From contig JAVBPM010000059.1 in NCBI GenBank assembly GCA_031549605.1, positions 1 to 34,418 of the forward strand: DNA of 34,418 bases, in the 5' to 3' direction. Below, in pieces: positions 1-8,163 of this stretch. Source of the DNA: WRAI01 sp031549605. GTDB taxonomy: Bacteria > Bacillota > Clostridia > Oscillospirales > UBA929. A model generated the notes under the pieces. It searched no databases. It was given only the letters and a program-made list of their open reading frames with translations, and had not been told where the DNA came from. Within the stretch, counting starts at the first letter, position 1. The number at the start of each line of letters is the position of its first letter. A program made the translations under genes and the position numbers.

Positions 1-98
1 CCCAACAGCAGCAGCCCGTACAGTTCAGCGCGGCGGCAGCACGGCTTGTCCGGCCAAATGTGGCACAGCTCCTGTTTTACCTGCTGGCTAAAGGTCAC
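1..98 (-). CDS. whiA: WhiA, sporulation/cell-division regulator (N-terminus only)
   Basis: Only the first 32 codons are inside the window; the rest lies beyond the left edge. The leftward reading from GTG at 98 gives MTFSQQVKQELCHIWP and then KPCCRRAELYGLLLL, which matches the start of the WhiA family (LAGLIDADG-like fold plus helix-turn-helix). WhiA is a DNA-binding protein tied to cell division and chromosome segregation in Firmicutes and to sporulation in actinobacteria. The start overlaps the stop of the preceding yvcK by four bases (GTGA), so the two are probably translationally coupled. The position right after rapZ and yvcK is the classic order in Gram-positive bacteria, which strengthens the call. 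Confidence 0.93.
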   Translation of the reverse strand, partial: MTFSQQVKQELCHIWPDKPCCRRAELYGLLLL

Positions 99-1189
99 GC
101 CTCCACCTCGTCAATCAAGTCGTGCAGCCACGACGCCATCATTAAATCGTAGCGATGAAACAAGCCGTCGCGCGGCCGCTGGCTCATCCAGATATCATAC
201 AGTGCACAGGCCACTTTCAGCGGGTGATGGCGCACCACACCCTGCTGCATCGTAGCCAAATCGGCCTCCACCAGTTCAAGTCCGGCGTCGTTAAAGGCGT
301 CGCGGTCAAGCACGATGGGATCGGCTTTTTCCTTGCGATAAGGCTCCAGACAATTGGCCGGCAGCTCCGCCAAATTGGCCAGACAGACATCAAACAGCAA
401 CGGATGCGAATGCTCTCGCAGCGCACAGGCGTGTTCGTAAGCGGTATAGCCCTCAGTCTCGCCCTCCTGCGTCATGATGTTGCACACATACACCTTCAAC
501 GCCTTCGAGCGCACAATGGCGTCAACCACGCCGTTGACCAGCAGGTTGGGAATGATACTGGTGTATAAGCTGCCCGGCCCCAGCACAATCAGATCGGCCT
601 CGGCAATGGCCTTCAGCGCGTCGGGCAGCGCCGGCGGGTTTTCCGGCACCAGCTGTACCTGTGTAATGCGGTCGTCGGCCTGCTTCTTGGCCGCCATAAT
701 CTTGCTCTCACCCAGCACCGCGCCGCCATTGGCAAAACGGGCCAGCAGATGCACATTGGCATTGGTCACCGGCAGCACGCGCCCGGTAATGGCCAGTACC
801 TCGCCCATCTTGGTCACAGCGCTGTCAAAGCTGTCGCACACGCCGTTGAGCGCCGCGAGAAACAGGTTGCCAAAGCTCTGACCGCTCAGCGCGCCGCTGT
901 TTTTGCCAAACCGGTACTGCAACAGCTTGGCCATCGTCGGCTCGGCGTTGGCCAGCGCCATAATACAGGCGCGGATATCACCCGGCGGCAACATCCCCAA
1001 ATCATGGCGCAGCAGCCCGCTGCCGCCGCCATCGTCGCTAACGCTGACAACAGCCGTCAAATTCTCGCTGCAATGCTTGAGTCCGCGCAGCAGCGTGGAC
1101 AACCCCGTACCGCCGCCAATCGCGACAATGCGCGGCCCAACCGCCTGCGCCGCCTCAATATCAGCCGTCAACACCAAATCTCGTTTCAT
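95..1189 (-). CDS. yvcK: YvcK/CofD-like protein (gluconeogenesis factor family)
   Basis: A 364-residue protein of the CofD-like family (YvcK/CuvA). The dinucleotide-binding glycine loop IGGGTGL sits at about residues 24-30, followed by SDDGGGSG and the LPPGDIRAC motif. In Bacillus the protein binds UDP-sugars and supports growth on gluconeogenic carbon and correct cell shape. I use the ATG at 1189 rather than the upstream in-frame start near 1351, because GGGAGGG lies just upstream and the extension would run into the end of rapZ and has no family match. It lies 37 bases after rapZ and overlaps whiA by four bases. The final residues (EVEA) abut the whiA start. Confidence 0.95.
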   Translation of the reverse strand: MKRDLVLTADIEAAQAVGPRIVAIGGGTGLSTLLRGLKHCSENLTAVVSVSDDGGGSGLLRHDLGMLPPGDIRACIMALANAEPTMAKLLQYRFGKNSGALSGQSFGNLFLAALNGVCDSFDSAVTKMGEVLAITGRVLPVTNANVHLLARFANGGAVLGESKIMAAKKQADDRITQVQLVPENPPALPDALKAIAEADLIVLGPGSLYTSIIPNLLVNGVVDAIVRSKALKVYVCNIMTQEGETEGYTAYEHACALREHSHPLLFDVCLANLAELPANCLEPYRKEKADPIVLDRDAFNDAGLELVEADLATMQQGVVRHHPLKVACALYDIWMSQRPRDGLFHRYDLMMASWLHDLIDEVEA

Positions 1190-1226
1190 AGCAGACCCTC
1201 CCGATCGCACACACAGCCAACAACTA

Positions 1227-2084
1227 CTATACGGGTCGCTCAATGTCCCGGTGCGCCAAACGCACCTGATGCCCTTTCTCTTGCAAATATTCAGCCAGCG
1301 CCACGGCCACCGCCACACTGCGGTGCCGCCCGCCGGTACAGCCAACGCCAATATTCAAGCTGCTGCGCCCGTCCAGCGCATAGTTATCCACCAAAAAATC
1401 AACCATCGGGCACAGCATCGCCATAAACGTGCCGTACTGTTTTACCGACGCCAAATAGTCACGTATCGGCGCGTCATGTCCCGTCAACGGCCGCAGCGCC
1501 TCAATGTAATAGGGATTGGGCAAAAAACGGGCGTCAAACAGCAAATCAATGTCCGCCAGCAGGCCATACTTAAAGCCAAACGTCGTGATATAGACGGTCA
1601 GCCCCTCGTTGGCACGGTCCAGAACCGCGGCCATGCGCTGTCGCAGCTCGGCCAGCTTGGTGTTGTCGGTGTTAATCACCCAATCGGCGCGCTCGCGCAC
1701 CGCCGCCAACCGCAGCTTCTCAGCGGCAATGCCCTGCTCAATGCCCATGGTGTCGCTCTGCATCGGATGCGCGCGCCGCGTTTCCTTATACCGGCTGATA
1801 ACCACCTCGTCCGACGCCTCCAAAAACAGCACGCGGCAGCTCACCTGCCGCGCACGCAGCGTCTCCAGCAAACCAAAGAAACGGTCGCCCAGCGCCTCCG
1901 ACGCCGAGTCAAGCACCAGTGCCGACTTACCGTACTTAACCGGGTCGGCCAGCGCCATCTCGACAAAGCTGTCCACCAATTCCAGCGGCAGATTGTCGAC
2001 GCGGTAGTACCCGAAATCCTCCAGCACGTTAGCCGCCTGCGTCTTGCCGGCCCCCGCCTGTCCTGTCACCAATAGTAATTCCAT
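1227..2084 (-). CDS. rapZ: RapZ-type RNase adapter / nucleotide-binding protein (YvcJ)
   Basis: A 285-residue P-loop protein of the RapZ/YvcJ family. The Walker A motif GQAGAGKT is at residues 8-15. The C-terminal half has the conserved GCTGGRHRSVAVA signature. In enterics RapZ guides RNase E decay of GlmZ and so controls amino-sugar synthesis; in Bacillus YvcJ is a nucleotide-binding protein linked to competence. The RNA-adapter role should not be assumed in this host. The ATG starts one base after the murB stop, so it is read as part of the murB-rapZ-yvcK-whiA run. Length is typical of the family. Confidence 0.96.
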   Translation of the reverse strand: MELLLVTGQAGAGKTQAANVLEDFGYYRVDNLPLELVDSFVEMALADPVKYGKSALVLDSASEALGDRFFGLLETLRARQVSCRVLFLEASDEVVISRYKETRRAHPMQSDTMGIEQGIAAEKLRLAAVRERADWVINTDNTKLAELRQRMAAVLDRANEGLTVYITTFGFKYGLLADIDLLFDARFLPNPYYIEALRPLTGHDAPIRDYLASVKQYGTFMAMLCPMVDFLVDNYALDGRSSLNIGVGCTGGRHRSVAVAVALAEYLQEKGHQVRLAHRDIERPV

Positions 2085-2085
2085 G

Positions 2086-2997
2086 TCACAACCCCAGCTT
2101 CACAACTTCGCATTCCAGCGCCACGCCCGCCTTTTTCAACACGACAGCCTTGACGTGCCGCTCCAGTTCCAGCACATCGGCCGCCGCCGCGCCGCCGCGA
2201 TTGATGACAAAGCCGGCGTGCTTTTCGCTCACCTGCGCGTCGCCGACGGCATAGCCCTTGAGCCCACACTCGTCGACCAGCGCCGAGGCATAGTGGCCGG
2301 CCGGTCGCTTGAAATAGCTGCCGGCACTGTGAAACTCCAGCGGTTGTTTGTCCTTGCGCCGGCGCATCAAGTCCTCCATCGACGCCCAAATGGCCGCCGA
2401 CGCGCCGCGCGCCAGCCGAAACGTAACACTGAGCACCATCCAATCGCGCTCAACAAACACCGAATGACGGTAGCCAAACCGGCACTCACCAGCTGTCAAG
2501 GTAAACAGCTTGCCATGTTCGTCGACCGCCTCGACCGACACGACTACATCGGCCATGCACCCGCCGTAGGCACCGCCGTTCATGCGCAGCGCACCGCCCA
2601 CCGTACCCGGGATGCCGTGCGCCCACGCCATGCCGTCCAGACCGGCATCTGCCAGCGCCGACGCCAGCCGCGCCAGCATCAGACCGCTCTCCGCCGTCAC
2701 CAACACGTCGTCAATGGCCAGCCGTTGCAGCCCACCCTTGGTCTTAATCACAGCGCCCTGCCAGCCGCCGTCGGCCACCAGCAAGTTAGAACCATTGCCC
2801 AGCAACAGGTACGGCACCTCCCACTCACGACATAGTGCCGGTAGCGCCGCCGCCTGCTCGGTTGTCTGCGGCAGCAACATCAGCGGCACAGCGCCACCAA
2901 TGCCAAAGGTGGTGTGCCGACACATGCACTCGTGCTCAAGCACGCCCATATTCACTTTGCAGCGTTCAGCCAGTCGCGTTATCGCCGTCACAGCCAC
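2086..2997 (-). CDS. murB: UDP-N-acetylenolpyruvoylglucosamine reductase (MurB)
   Basis: A 303-residue MurB that reduces UDP-GlcNAc-enolpyruvate to UDP-MurNAc with NADPH and FAD, in the cytoplasmic phase of peptidoglycan synthesis. Visible marks are RHTTFGIGG (residues 27-35), the FAD-site LLGNGSNLLV (65-74), GIPGTVGGALRMNGGAYGG (128-146), Tyr176-Arg177, the proton-donor serine in SAGSYFKRP (224-232) and the C-terminal catalytic glutamate in LECEV (294-298). The residue between the two glutamates is Cys where Pro is common; the catalytic position is kept. SAGS-F-KRP type spacing and the short length fit type II MurB. The start is GTG at 2997 with AAAGG a few bases upstream. Confidence 0.96.
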   Translation of the reverse strand: MAVTAITRLAERCKVNMGVLEHECMCRHTTFGIGGAVPLMLLPQTTEQAAALPALCREWEVPYLLLGNGSNLLVADGGWQGAVIKTKGGLQRLAIDDVLVTAESGLMLARLASALADAGLDGMAWAHGIPGTVGGALRMNGGAYGGCMADVVVSVEAVDEHGKLFTLTAGECRFGYRHSVFVERDWMVLSVTFRLARGASAAIWASMEDLMRRRKDKQPLEFHSAGSYFKRPAGHYASALVDECGLKGYAVGDAQVSEKHAGFVINRGGAAAADVLELERHVKAVVLKKAGVALECEVVKLGL

Positions 2998-3036
2998 ACC
3001 ATCCTTTTTCTATCTCTATGCACCGCCGGCCCGTCC

Positions 3037-3990
3037 CTATGAATGGCAGCCAAGCGCCGCGCCGATGACACCGGCATCGTTGCCCAACGCCGCCTTGCGA
3101 ATGTCAACGCGGTCGTCGGTCTTGTTGTAGTCGCCCTGCCGCACACGCTCGGCCAGTGGCAGCAGCAGCGCGTCGCCCTCGTTGGACACACCGCCGCCAA
3201 TGCACACCACCTCGGGCTGCAGCACATTGACAATGTTGGTCAGCCCGCAGGCCAGCCAGTCTACATAGCGCTCGACCAGCGCCGTGGCCACGGCGTCACC
3301 TTGCCGCATGGCGTCAAAGGCCGTGCGCGCGTTGACGCGCTCCAGGCTCTGCGCTGATTGCCACAGCTTGCTGTCGCGGTGCCTGCGCATGGCCGCGCGC
3401 GTGTCGCGCGTCAGCGCCGACGCGCTGGCATACGCCTCCCAGCAGCCATAACGACCGCAACCGCATCGCCGCCCATTGTGAACAATAACCGTATGCCCCA
3501 GCTCAGCGCCCAGATGATTATGGCCGCCGTAAATCTTGCCATCAATCAAAATGCCGCCGCCAACACCGGTGCCCAGCGTCACCAGCAGCACATGACGATA
3601 GCCGCGCGCGCTGCCCACCGTAGCCTCGCCCAACGCCGCGGCGTTGGCATCGTTTTCAACAAAAACCGGCACATTCCATTGCGCCTGCACCACCTGTCGC
3701 AGCGGCACATCGACAAAGGGGATGTTGCAGCAACGCACTACACCGCCCGACGCGCGGTCGACACTGCCCGGCACACCAAAGCCAATCGCGCCGACGTCCG
3801 ACTCGGCCACCCCCGCCATATGGCAGGCACGTCTGGCCAGCGTCACGCAGACATCAATAATGGGCTGGGGCGTGGTGACGCGCGGCGTCTTGGCGCACGC
3901 CTTGGCCAGCAGTCGCCCCTGCGCGTCCACAACGCCGGCCACCAAATTAGTCCCGCCCACGTCAATACCAATGGTAACCAAACGCCTCAC
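3037..3990 (-). CDS. glk: ROK-family glucokinase
   Basis: A 317-residue sugar kinase of the ROK family, probably glucokinase making glucose 6-phosphate from ATP and glucose. Seen are the phosphate loop GIDVGGTN (residues 8-15), the catalytic aspartate in VENDANAAALGE (Asp114), the sugar-binding ELGH (His166) and the ROK zinc motif CGCGRYGCWE (176-185). I place the start at GTG 3990. The frame is open to an ATG at 4026, but that ATG abuts the terminator hairpin of the preceding gene and has no ribosome site, and the extra 12 residues are not family-like. The ribosome site at 3990 is also weak (GTGGGG). Lies 39 bases before murB. Sugar identity is inferred from family, not shown. Confidence 0.9.
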   Translation of the reverse strand: MRRLVTIGIDVGGTNLVAGVVDAQGRLLAKACAKTPRVTTPQPIIDVCVTLARRACHMAGVAESDVGAIGFGVPGSVDRASGGVVRCCNIPFVDVPLRQVVQAQWNVPVFVENDANAAALGEATVGSARGYRHVLLVTLGTGVGGGILIDGKIYGGHNHLGAELGHTVIVHNGRRCGCGRYGCWEAYASASALTRDTRAAMRRHRDSKLWQSAQSLERVNARTAFDAMRQGDAVATALVERYVDWLACGLTNIVNVLQPEVVCIGGGVSNEGDALLLPLAERVRQGDYNKTDDRVDIRKAALGNDAGVIGAALGCHS

Positions 3991-4029
3991 CCCCACTTCA
4001 CAAGACTGCCCGCCACAGGCAAACATAAA

Positions 4030-4059
4030 CCGACGGGCGGACCGTTGGCCCGCCCGTTG
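4030..4059 (-). terminator. Intrinsic terminator of the PIG-L/ROK-like unit
   Basis: An 8-bp GC stem (ACGGGCGG at 4033-4040 with CCGCCCGT at 4050-4057) is extended by G-U and C-G pairs at its base. On the leftward strand it is followed by a short, interrupted T-rich run. It starts nine bases after the stop of the ROK-like gene, and it explains why glk must start downstream of 4026. Confidence 0.6.
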
Positions 4060-4068
4060 TGTGATTGC

Positions 4069-5442
4069 TTACAGCTGCGGCAACGCGGCGGCGGCCACGC
4101 TCTGGCCCACGCGGCGGCTCGCCTCGTCGGGCAACAGCAGCTCCAGATTGCTGATTTCGGGATAGTCGTCGGCCAGCACCTGTTTGGCTCGGGCCATGAC
4201 AATGTTGCCGCCCTCGCCGCTCATCACACGGCCCAGCAGCAGCACATGGCGCATATCGTACACCGTGCGGTACAGCGCCAGCGCGTGACCCAGATACACG
4301 CCAATCGAGTCAAAAATCTTGGCGGCGCGCTCGTCGTCCTGCTCCATCAGCTTCTGCACAAATTTCAACTTCTCAGCCGGCGTGCCGTCGGGCAGTTCAA
4401 TGCCGGCCGCCGGCGCCAGCAGCGCCACGCCGTCCTGCGACATGCACTTAACGCCGCAGCCGATGTCGCCCGACCATTCGTCCTCAAAGGCATTGTCCTG
4501 CCCGTCGACCGGCGCAAAGGCCAGCTCGTTGAGGCGTCCGGTAATGTTGCCGTTGCCGTCAATGTAGCCGGCGGCCAGACTCGTGCCCATAGCTATGCCC
4601 AGCACGTTGGTGTCGTTAAGCTCCATGGCGCCGGCCAGCGCCGTCACGTCGCCGTCGTTGGCCACCACCAGCGGCACATCGCCGATTTCCTTGGCGGCGT
4701 TGACGTAGATGTCCTTGACCACGCGGTCAAAGTCATCGGGCTGCACCTTGAGGAACAGCGAAGCCACCATCGTGCGGTTGGCGACATAGATGCCCGCCGA
4801 CGATACGCCAATGGCATCGACACGCGGCATTTTGGACGCCGCCGTCTTGAAGGCGGTCACAATTTCGTTGTAGTGATAGGTCGGGTCAACGGTCACCTTG
4901 GGGTGCCAGATGACCTCCTCGCTGTAAATGGCCTCGCCGTCAACAACAGCCGACACCTTGCGGTCGCTGCCACCGGCGTCAAAGCCAATGCGGCAGCCGG
5001 TCAAATCACGGCTAAAGGCCTGCGTCACCTCGTGGTTGGCCGGACGCTGCTCGTACGACACGCCGACCACCTCAAACGCATGCTCATACACCCGCGCCAT
5101 AAACTCGTTGTCAAAACGGCGCTTGCCATTGAGGCTGTAGACCTCCTTGATGTAGGCGTACAGCTCATCGCTGCCGCACACGGTGATGCGGAAGCCGCCA
5201 ATCGCCCACAGCAGAAGCTTGACCAGCCGTTCGGCATAGGCCTTGTCGGCGTCGTCGTGCGCGCCGTCACCGATGATTTTGGTCTCCAGTGTAAAACGCT
5301 GTCCGTTCTCGCGCTCAATGGCAATGGCAAAGGGCTTGTTGGCCAGCTGTGCATACGCACGGTTAAAGGCCGACAGCGGCACAAAGCCGGGATTCAGCAG
5401 CGGCAGGTGCTTTACGTCAAACGAAATCCCCAGATGTTTCAT
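4069..5442 (-). CDS. Long ROK/ASKHA-like putative sugar kinase
   Basis: A 457-residue protein with an actin-like (ASKHA) kinase core after an N-terminal region of about 150 residues that I do not recognise. Core motifs are the phosphate-1 loop IGFDAGGSDRK (residues 152-162), IGVSSAGIYV (211-220), an Asn-Asp pair in VVANDGDVTALAGA (Asp263) at the place of the ROK catalytic aspartate, phosphate-2 loop GIAMGTSLAAGY (282-293), and LLLGRVMSGEGG near 405-416 as the adenosine loop. The ROK zinc motif CxCGxxGC is absent; only a looser DIGCGVKC occurs at 326-333. It is therefore a ROK relative, substrate unknown. It starts 11 bases after the PIG-L gene, and its AGGAGG overlaps that gene's stop, so the two are one operon. 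A terminator follows at once. A role in amino-sugar use is inference from the partner. Confidence 0.8.
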   Translation of the reverse strand: MKHLGISFDVKHLPLLNPGFVPLSAFNRAYAQLANKPFAIAIERENGQRFTLETKIIGDGAHDDADKAYAERLVKLLLWAIGGFRITVCGSDELYAYIKEVYSLNGKRRFDNEFMARVYEHAFEVVGVSYEQRPANHEVTQAFSRDLTGCRIGFDAGGSDRKVSAVVDGEAIYSEEVIWHPKVTVDPTYHYNEIVTAFKTAASKMPRVDAIGVSSAGIYVANRTMVASLFLKVQPDDFDRVVKDIYVNAAKEIGDVPLVVANDGDVTALAGAMELNDTNVLGIAMGTSLAAGYIDGNGNITGRLNELAFAPVDGQDNAFEDEWSGDIGCGVKCMSQDGVALLAPAAGIELPDGTPAEKLKFVQKLMEQDDERAAKIFDSIGVYLGHALALYRTVYDMRHVLLLGRVMSGEGGNIVMARAKQVLADDYPEISNLELLLPDEASRRVGQSVAAAALPQL

Positions 5443-5453
5443 GCCATACCCTC

Positions 5454-6302
5454 CTATTTCATGCGCGCCAGCCGGTCATTGACCTCGGCACGCATATTGT
5501 CGATGTGAGCATTGATAAAGTCGTCGGGATTGATGGTGTCGTCGACAATCAGTGCCGTGATGTCAAGCGCGTAGCTGCAACTATTGCAGGTGTCGACTGC
5601 GTGCGAGGCAAAGAACGTGGCGTTGGCGGCACGACGGGCAATGGCGGCCAGATCGTAGCGCTTGCCGCCAGCGCACTGCGACTTGAAGACGGCCAGAATG
5701 TCGGACGCCAGCTGCGGGTTGTGGTCGGTGTTAAAGACCACCTTGTCGCTGTCCACGACCCAGTCAAGGCCGCGCCACACCTCAAGGCTGTACATACGGC
5801 GCGGGCGCAGGTCGCGCGGCAGCTGACGCACCGCCTCAATGGTACGCAGCGCCACACCGACGTGGGTGTCGTGCTTGTCGGCCAGATTGTGCGTAAACAA
5901 AAATTCAGGCTGGCAGGCCTTAATCACTTCGGCAATCTCAGCGCTGCAAACGCCGTCGCCCGAAGCCTTACAAGCCTTGCTCGGATAGGCCAGCTGCACC
6001 ATGGCGCTGTAATGACCCAGCTTAGCCGCGTCATCCTGCTCCTGACTGCGCACCTTCTGCATCTGCTCGTCGGTCATGGCAGCATACTCGCCGTCACGCG
6101 GCGAACCGGCGCCGTCGGTCACGACTACGGCGCTAAAGAACTTGCTGTCGCTCTCAAAGCACTCAATAATCGGCCCGTAGCCCATAATCTCAACGTCATC
6201 CTGGTGCGCCGCCACACAGAGATGCGTCGTGCGCGACAGTGCCTGCGCCACATCGCCGCCATCGGGAATGTAGATGTGCCCTTTATCGTTGTTCAACTTC
6301 AT
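5454..6302 (-). CDS. PIG-L (LmbE-like) family zinc deacetylase
   Basis: A 282-residue PIG-L/LmbE-fold protein. These are zinc enzymes that remove acetyl groups from N-acetylglucosamine residues on varied carriers. The AHxDD motif is AAHQDDVEIMG (His33, Asp35, Asp36 region) and the second metal site is THNLADKHDTHVG (His138, His144, His147). Asp replaces the usual Pro-Asp spacing as HQDD instead of HPDD, a common variant. There is no signal peptide, so it acts in the cytoplasm. Ribosome site GGAGG lies eight bases before the ATG. It sits alone with the following ROK-like kinase, 45 bases after the PHP gene. The true substrate cannot be read from the sequence; a small GlcNAc conjugate is the family-based guess. 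Confidence 0.88.
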   Translation of the reverse strand: MKLNNDKGHIYIPDGGDVAQALSRTTHLCVAAHQDDVEIMGYGPIIECFESDSKFFSAVVVTDGAGSPRDGEYAAMTDEQMQKVRSQEQDDAAKLGHYSAMVQLAYPSKACKASGDGVCSAEIAEVIKACQPEFLFTHNLADKHDTHVGVALRTIEAVRQLPRDLRPRRMYSLEVWRGLDWVVDSDKVVFNTDHNPQLASDILAVFKSQCAGGKRYDLAAIARRAANATFFASHAVDTCNSCSYALDITALIVDDTINPDDFINAHIDNMRAEVNDRLARMK

Positions 6303-6324
6303 ACCAATTCCTCCGTATATGTAA

Positions 6325-6351
6325 ATTTTATTGTACGCTTACGTATGTCAC
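6325..6351 (-). promoter_or_regulatory. Weak candidate promoter before the PIG-L gene
   Basis: On the leftward strand GTGACA (6351-6346) and TAAAAT (6330-6325) are 15 bases apart, with TACAAT overlapping at 6335-6330. The spacing is short, so this is only suggestive. Its value is that it lies in the only non-coding gap upstream of the PIG-L/ROK-like pair. Confidence 0.25.
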
Positions 6352-7052
6352 CGCGCCGCGAGCCAGGCGCGCAGCGCCGCTTCGTCGCTGTTGAGCACCA
6401 GCTGCTGCGGAAAGTCGAGCTCTGCCAGCAGCGCCAGCGCGCTGTCAAACCGACCGACACTAAACTCACTGTGCGCGTCCGAGTTGACCACCACGCGGCA
6501 GTCTAACTTGCGGCACCAGCCCAGCCAGCTGCGAAAATTCTCCTCCGATTCACGCCAGCCAAACGAGGCATTGTTGACCTCAATCAGCGTGTTGGTCTGC
6601 ACACACGCGCGCACTACCGCTTCGTGGTCAAAGTCGTAATCCGTCTGCCCGATATGGCCGAGACAGTCTACATGCTTGCTATGACAGGCTGCCAGCCAGT
6701 CGTCGGTGTTGCGCTTTCGGTCGCGCGTCGGCGAATAGGTGCCAAAGTGCTGCGAGCAGACCACAAAGTCGAGACCCGCCAGTATATCGTCGTGCAAATC
6801 CAGCCCACCGCCCGGCAGCAGATTGACCTCACAGCCGCACCACAGCGTCAGCCCGTCTACCGACTCGGGCAGCGAGTGACGCATGGTCGAGAAGTGCCAG
6901 CGATGCGGCGCGTCCTCGATCTGCGGCCCGTGGTCGGTGATGCACAGCGCCGCCAGCCCTTGGCCGCGCGCCGCGTTAATCATCTCGCGAATGGACGAAA
7001 AGGCGTGTGTCGACGCCAACGAATGGGTGTGCAGGTCGGCGACTATCCTCAT
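6348..7052 (-). CDS. PHP-domain phosphoesterase (YcdX-like)
   Basis: A 234-residue single-domain PHP protein. The four metal-binding motifs are in order: ADLHTHSLAS at the N-terminus, CITDHGPQ near residue 38, GCEVNL near 74 with SQHFGTY near 100, and VVNSDAHSEFSVGRFD near 190. LGHIGQTDYDFDHE lies between the last two. PHP proteins are metal-dependent phosphatases or phosphoesterases; histidinol-phosphate phosphatase and YcdX-type proteins are the nearest named groups. No his gene is nearby, so histidine synthesis is not supported. Its ATG overlaps the hprK stop by four bases (ATGA), so it is made together with HPr kinase. The substrate is unknown. Confidence 0.85.
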   Translation of the reverse strand: MRIVADLHTHSLASTHAFSSIREMINAARGQGLAALCITDHGPQIEDAPHRWHFSTMRHSLPESVDGLTLWCGCEVNLLPGGGLDLHDDILAGLDFVVCSQHFGTYSPTRDRKRNTDDWLAACHSKHVDCLGHIGQTDYDFDHEAVVRACVQTNTLIEVNNASFGWRESEENFRSWLGWCRKLDCRVVVNSDAHSEFSVGRFDSALALLAELDFPQQLVLNSDEAALRAWLAAR

Positions 7053-8113
7053 GGACTGCCCTCATTGGGCAAGGCGGCCAGTGTCTGCTCCTCCTGCTGC
7101 CGTTCGCTCTCGGCAATGACCTTCTGCGCCACCACCTTGGGCGGGTCGTCGGCCTTTACAGGACTTTTATCCGCCGCGCTAACGGCGTTGATAAAGTGCT
7201 GATTGATGCGGTCGGTAAACTCCTTGGCGGCATTGTAGCCCATCTTCTTGTGGCGCAGGTTCATCGACGCCACCTCAATGATAATGGCCAGGTTGCGGCC
7301 CGGCTTGACCGGCACCTCCAACAGCGGCACTTCAACGTCCAAAATCGTAGTCGTCATCTGCTCCAGCCCCAGCCGGTCGTACTGTTTCTTTTCATCCCAG
7401 TACTCGAGATGAATGACCAGATCAATCTTCTCGGTCTGCTTAACCGCGCCCATACCGAAGATACGGCGCACATCCACCACGCCGATGCCGCGCAGCTCGA
7501 TGTAGTGGCGAATTAGCTCGGGCGCCGTGCCGACAAGACTCTTGGCCGATACGCGCTTAATCTCAACGGCATCGTCTGCAATCAACCGGTGTCCACGCTT
7601 AACCAGCTCAATGGCCGTCTCCGACTTACCCACACCGCTGTCACCCAGCAGCAGAATACCCTCGCCGTAAACCTCAACCAAAACGCCATGGCGCGTAATG
7701 CGCGGCGCCAACTGCACATTGAGGTAGGCAATCATAGCGCTGGTGAGATAGGCCGTTGAGTCCTGCGTCTGCAAGACCGGTACCTCATACTTCTGCGCCA
7801 TCGCCATGCACTCGTCAAAAGGCGGAATGCCGCGGCTGAGAATGAGCGCCGGAATTTTCTTGGACAACAGCTGTTCAAAGCTGGCACTGCGCTCGGCACT
7901 CGTCAGTTTTTCCAGATAGGTCGTTTCCACCTTGCCCATCATCTGAATACGCGAGGCGTCGAAGTAGTCAAAAAAACCGGTCAACTGCAACCCGGGCCGG
8001 TTGACATCGACGGTCACAATGTCAATGTCCTCCATATGCTCCGGCTCGTACAGCACTGTCAAGTGAAACTCATTGATAAGAGTCGTCAGCTTAACCTTGT
8101 GCATCGCATCCAC
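7049..8113 (-). CDS. hprK: HPr kinase/phosphorylase
   Basis: A 354-residue HprK. It phosphorylates HPr on Ser46 (with ATP) and removes the phosphate again, setting carbon catabolite repression in Gram-positive bacteria. Walker A GDSGVGKS is at residues 157-164, the catalytic RHG histidine at 142, ADDAVE at 179-184, and the family signature LRGIGVVDVRRIFG at 207-220. The C-terminus is longer than usual by a lysine/glutamate-rich tail. I choose GTG at 8113: AAAGGA lies nine bases upstream, while the farther GTG at 8131 would fall upstream of the likely transcription start. ATG at 8104 is the alternative. The gene has its own promoter and overlaps the PHP gene. Confidence 0.95.
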   Translation of the reverse strand: MDAMHKVKLTTLINEFHLTVLYEPEHMEDIDIVTVDVNRPGLQLTGFFDYFDASRIQMMGKVETTYLEKLTSAERSASFEQLLSKKIPALILSRGIPPFDECMAMAQKYEVPVLQTQDSTAYLTSAMIAYLNVQLAPRITRHGVLVEVYGEGILLLGDSGVGKSETAIELVKRGHRLIADDAVEIKRVSAKSLVGTAPELIRHYIELRGIGVVDVRRIFGMGAVKQTEKIDLVIHLEYWDEKKQYDRLGLEQMTTTILDVEVPLLEVPVKPGRNLAIIIEVASMNLRHKKMGYNAAKEFTDRINQHFINAVSAADKSPVKADDPPKVVAQKVIAESERQQEEQTLAALPNEGSP

Positions 8114-8134
8114 AGCGCCACATCCTTTCACGCT

Positions 8135-8163
8135 ATTATACCCAAGCCTGTCCCAAAAGGCAA
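8135..8163 (-). promoter_or_regulatory. SigA-type promoter of hprK
   Basis: Leftward TTGCCT (8163-8158), a 17-base spacer, then a perfect TATAAT (8140-8135). Transcription would begin near 8128, giving a leader of only about 15 bases before the GTG at 8113. The -35 box abuts the T-run side of the polC terminator. Confidence 0.75.

Noticed and set aside
1190..1351. A longer start for yvcK
   Set aside because: The extension overlaps rapZ in another frame and has no family match; GGGAGGG before 1189 decides the start.
3358..5508. A 716-codon open frame on the rightward strand
   Set aside because: It runs opposite to glk, the ROK-like gene and PIG-L, all with clear family motifs. Long opposite-strand frames are expected in GC-rich coding DNA. 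Its residues (many His, Arg, Gln) match no family and it has no ribosome site.
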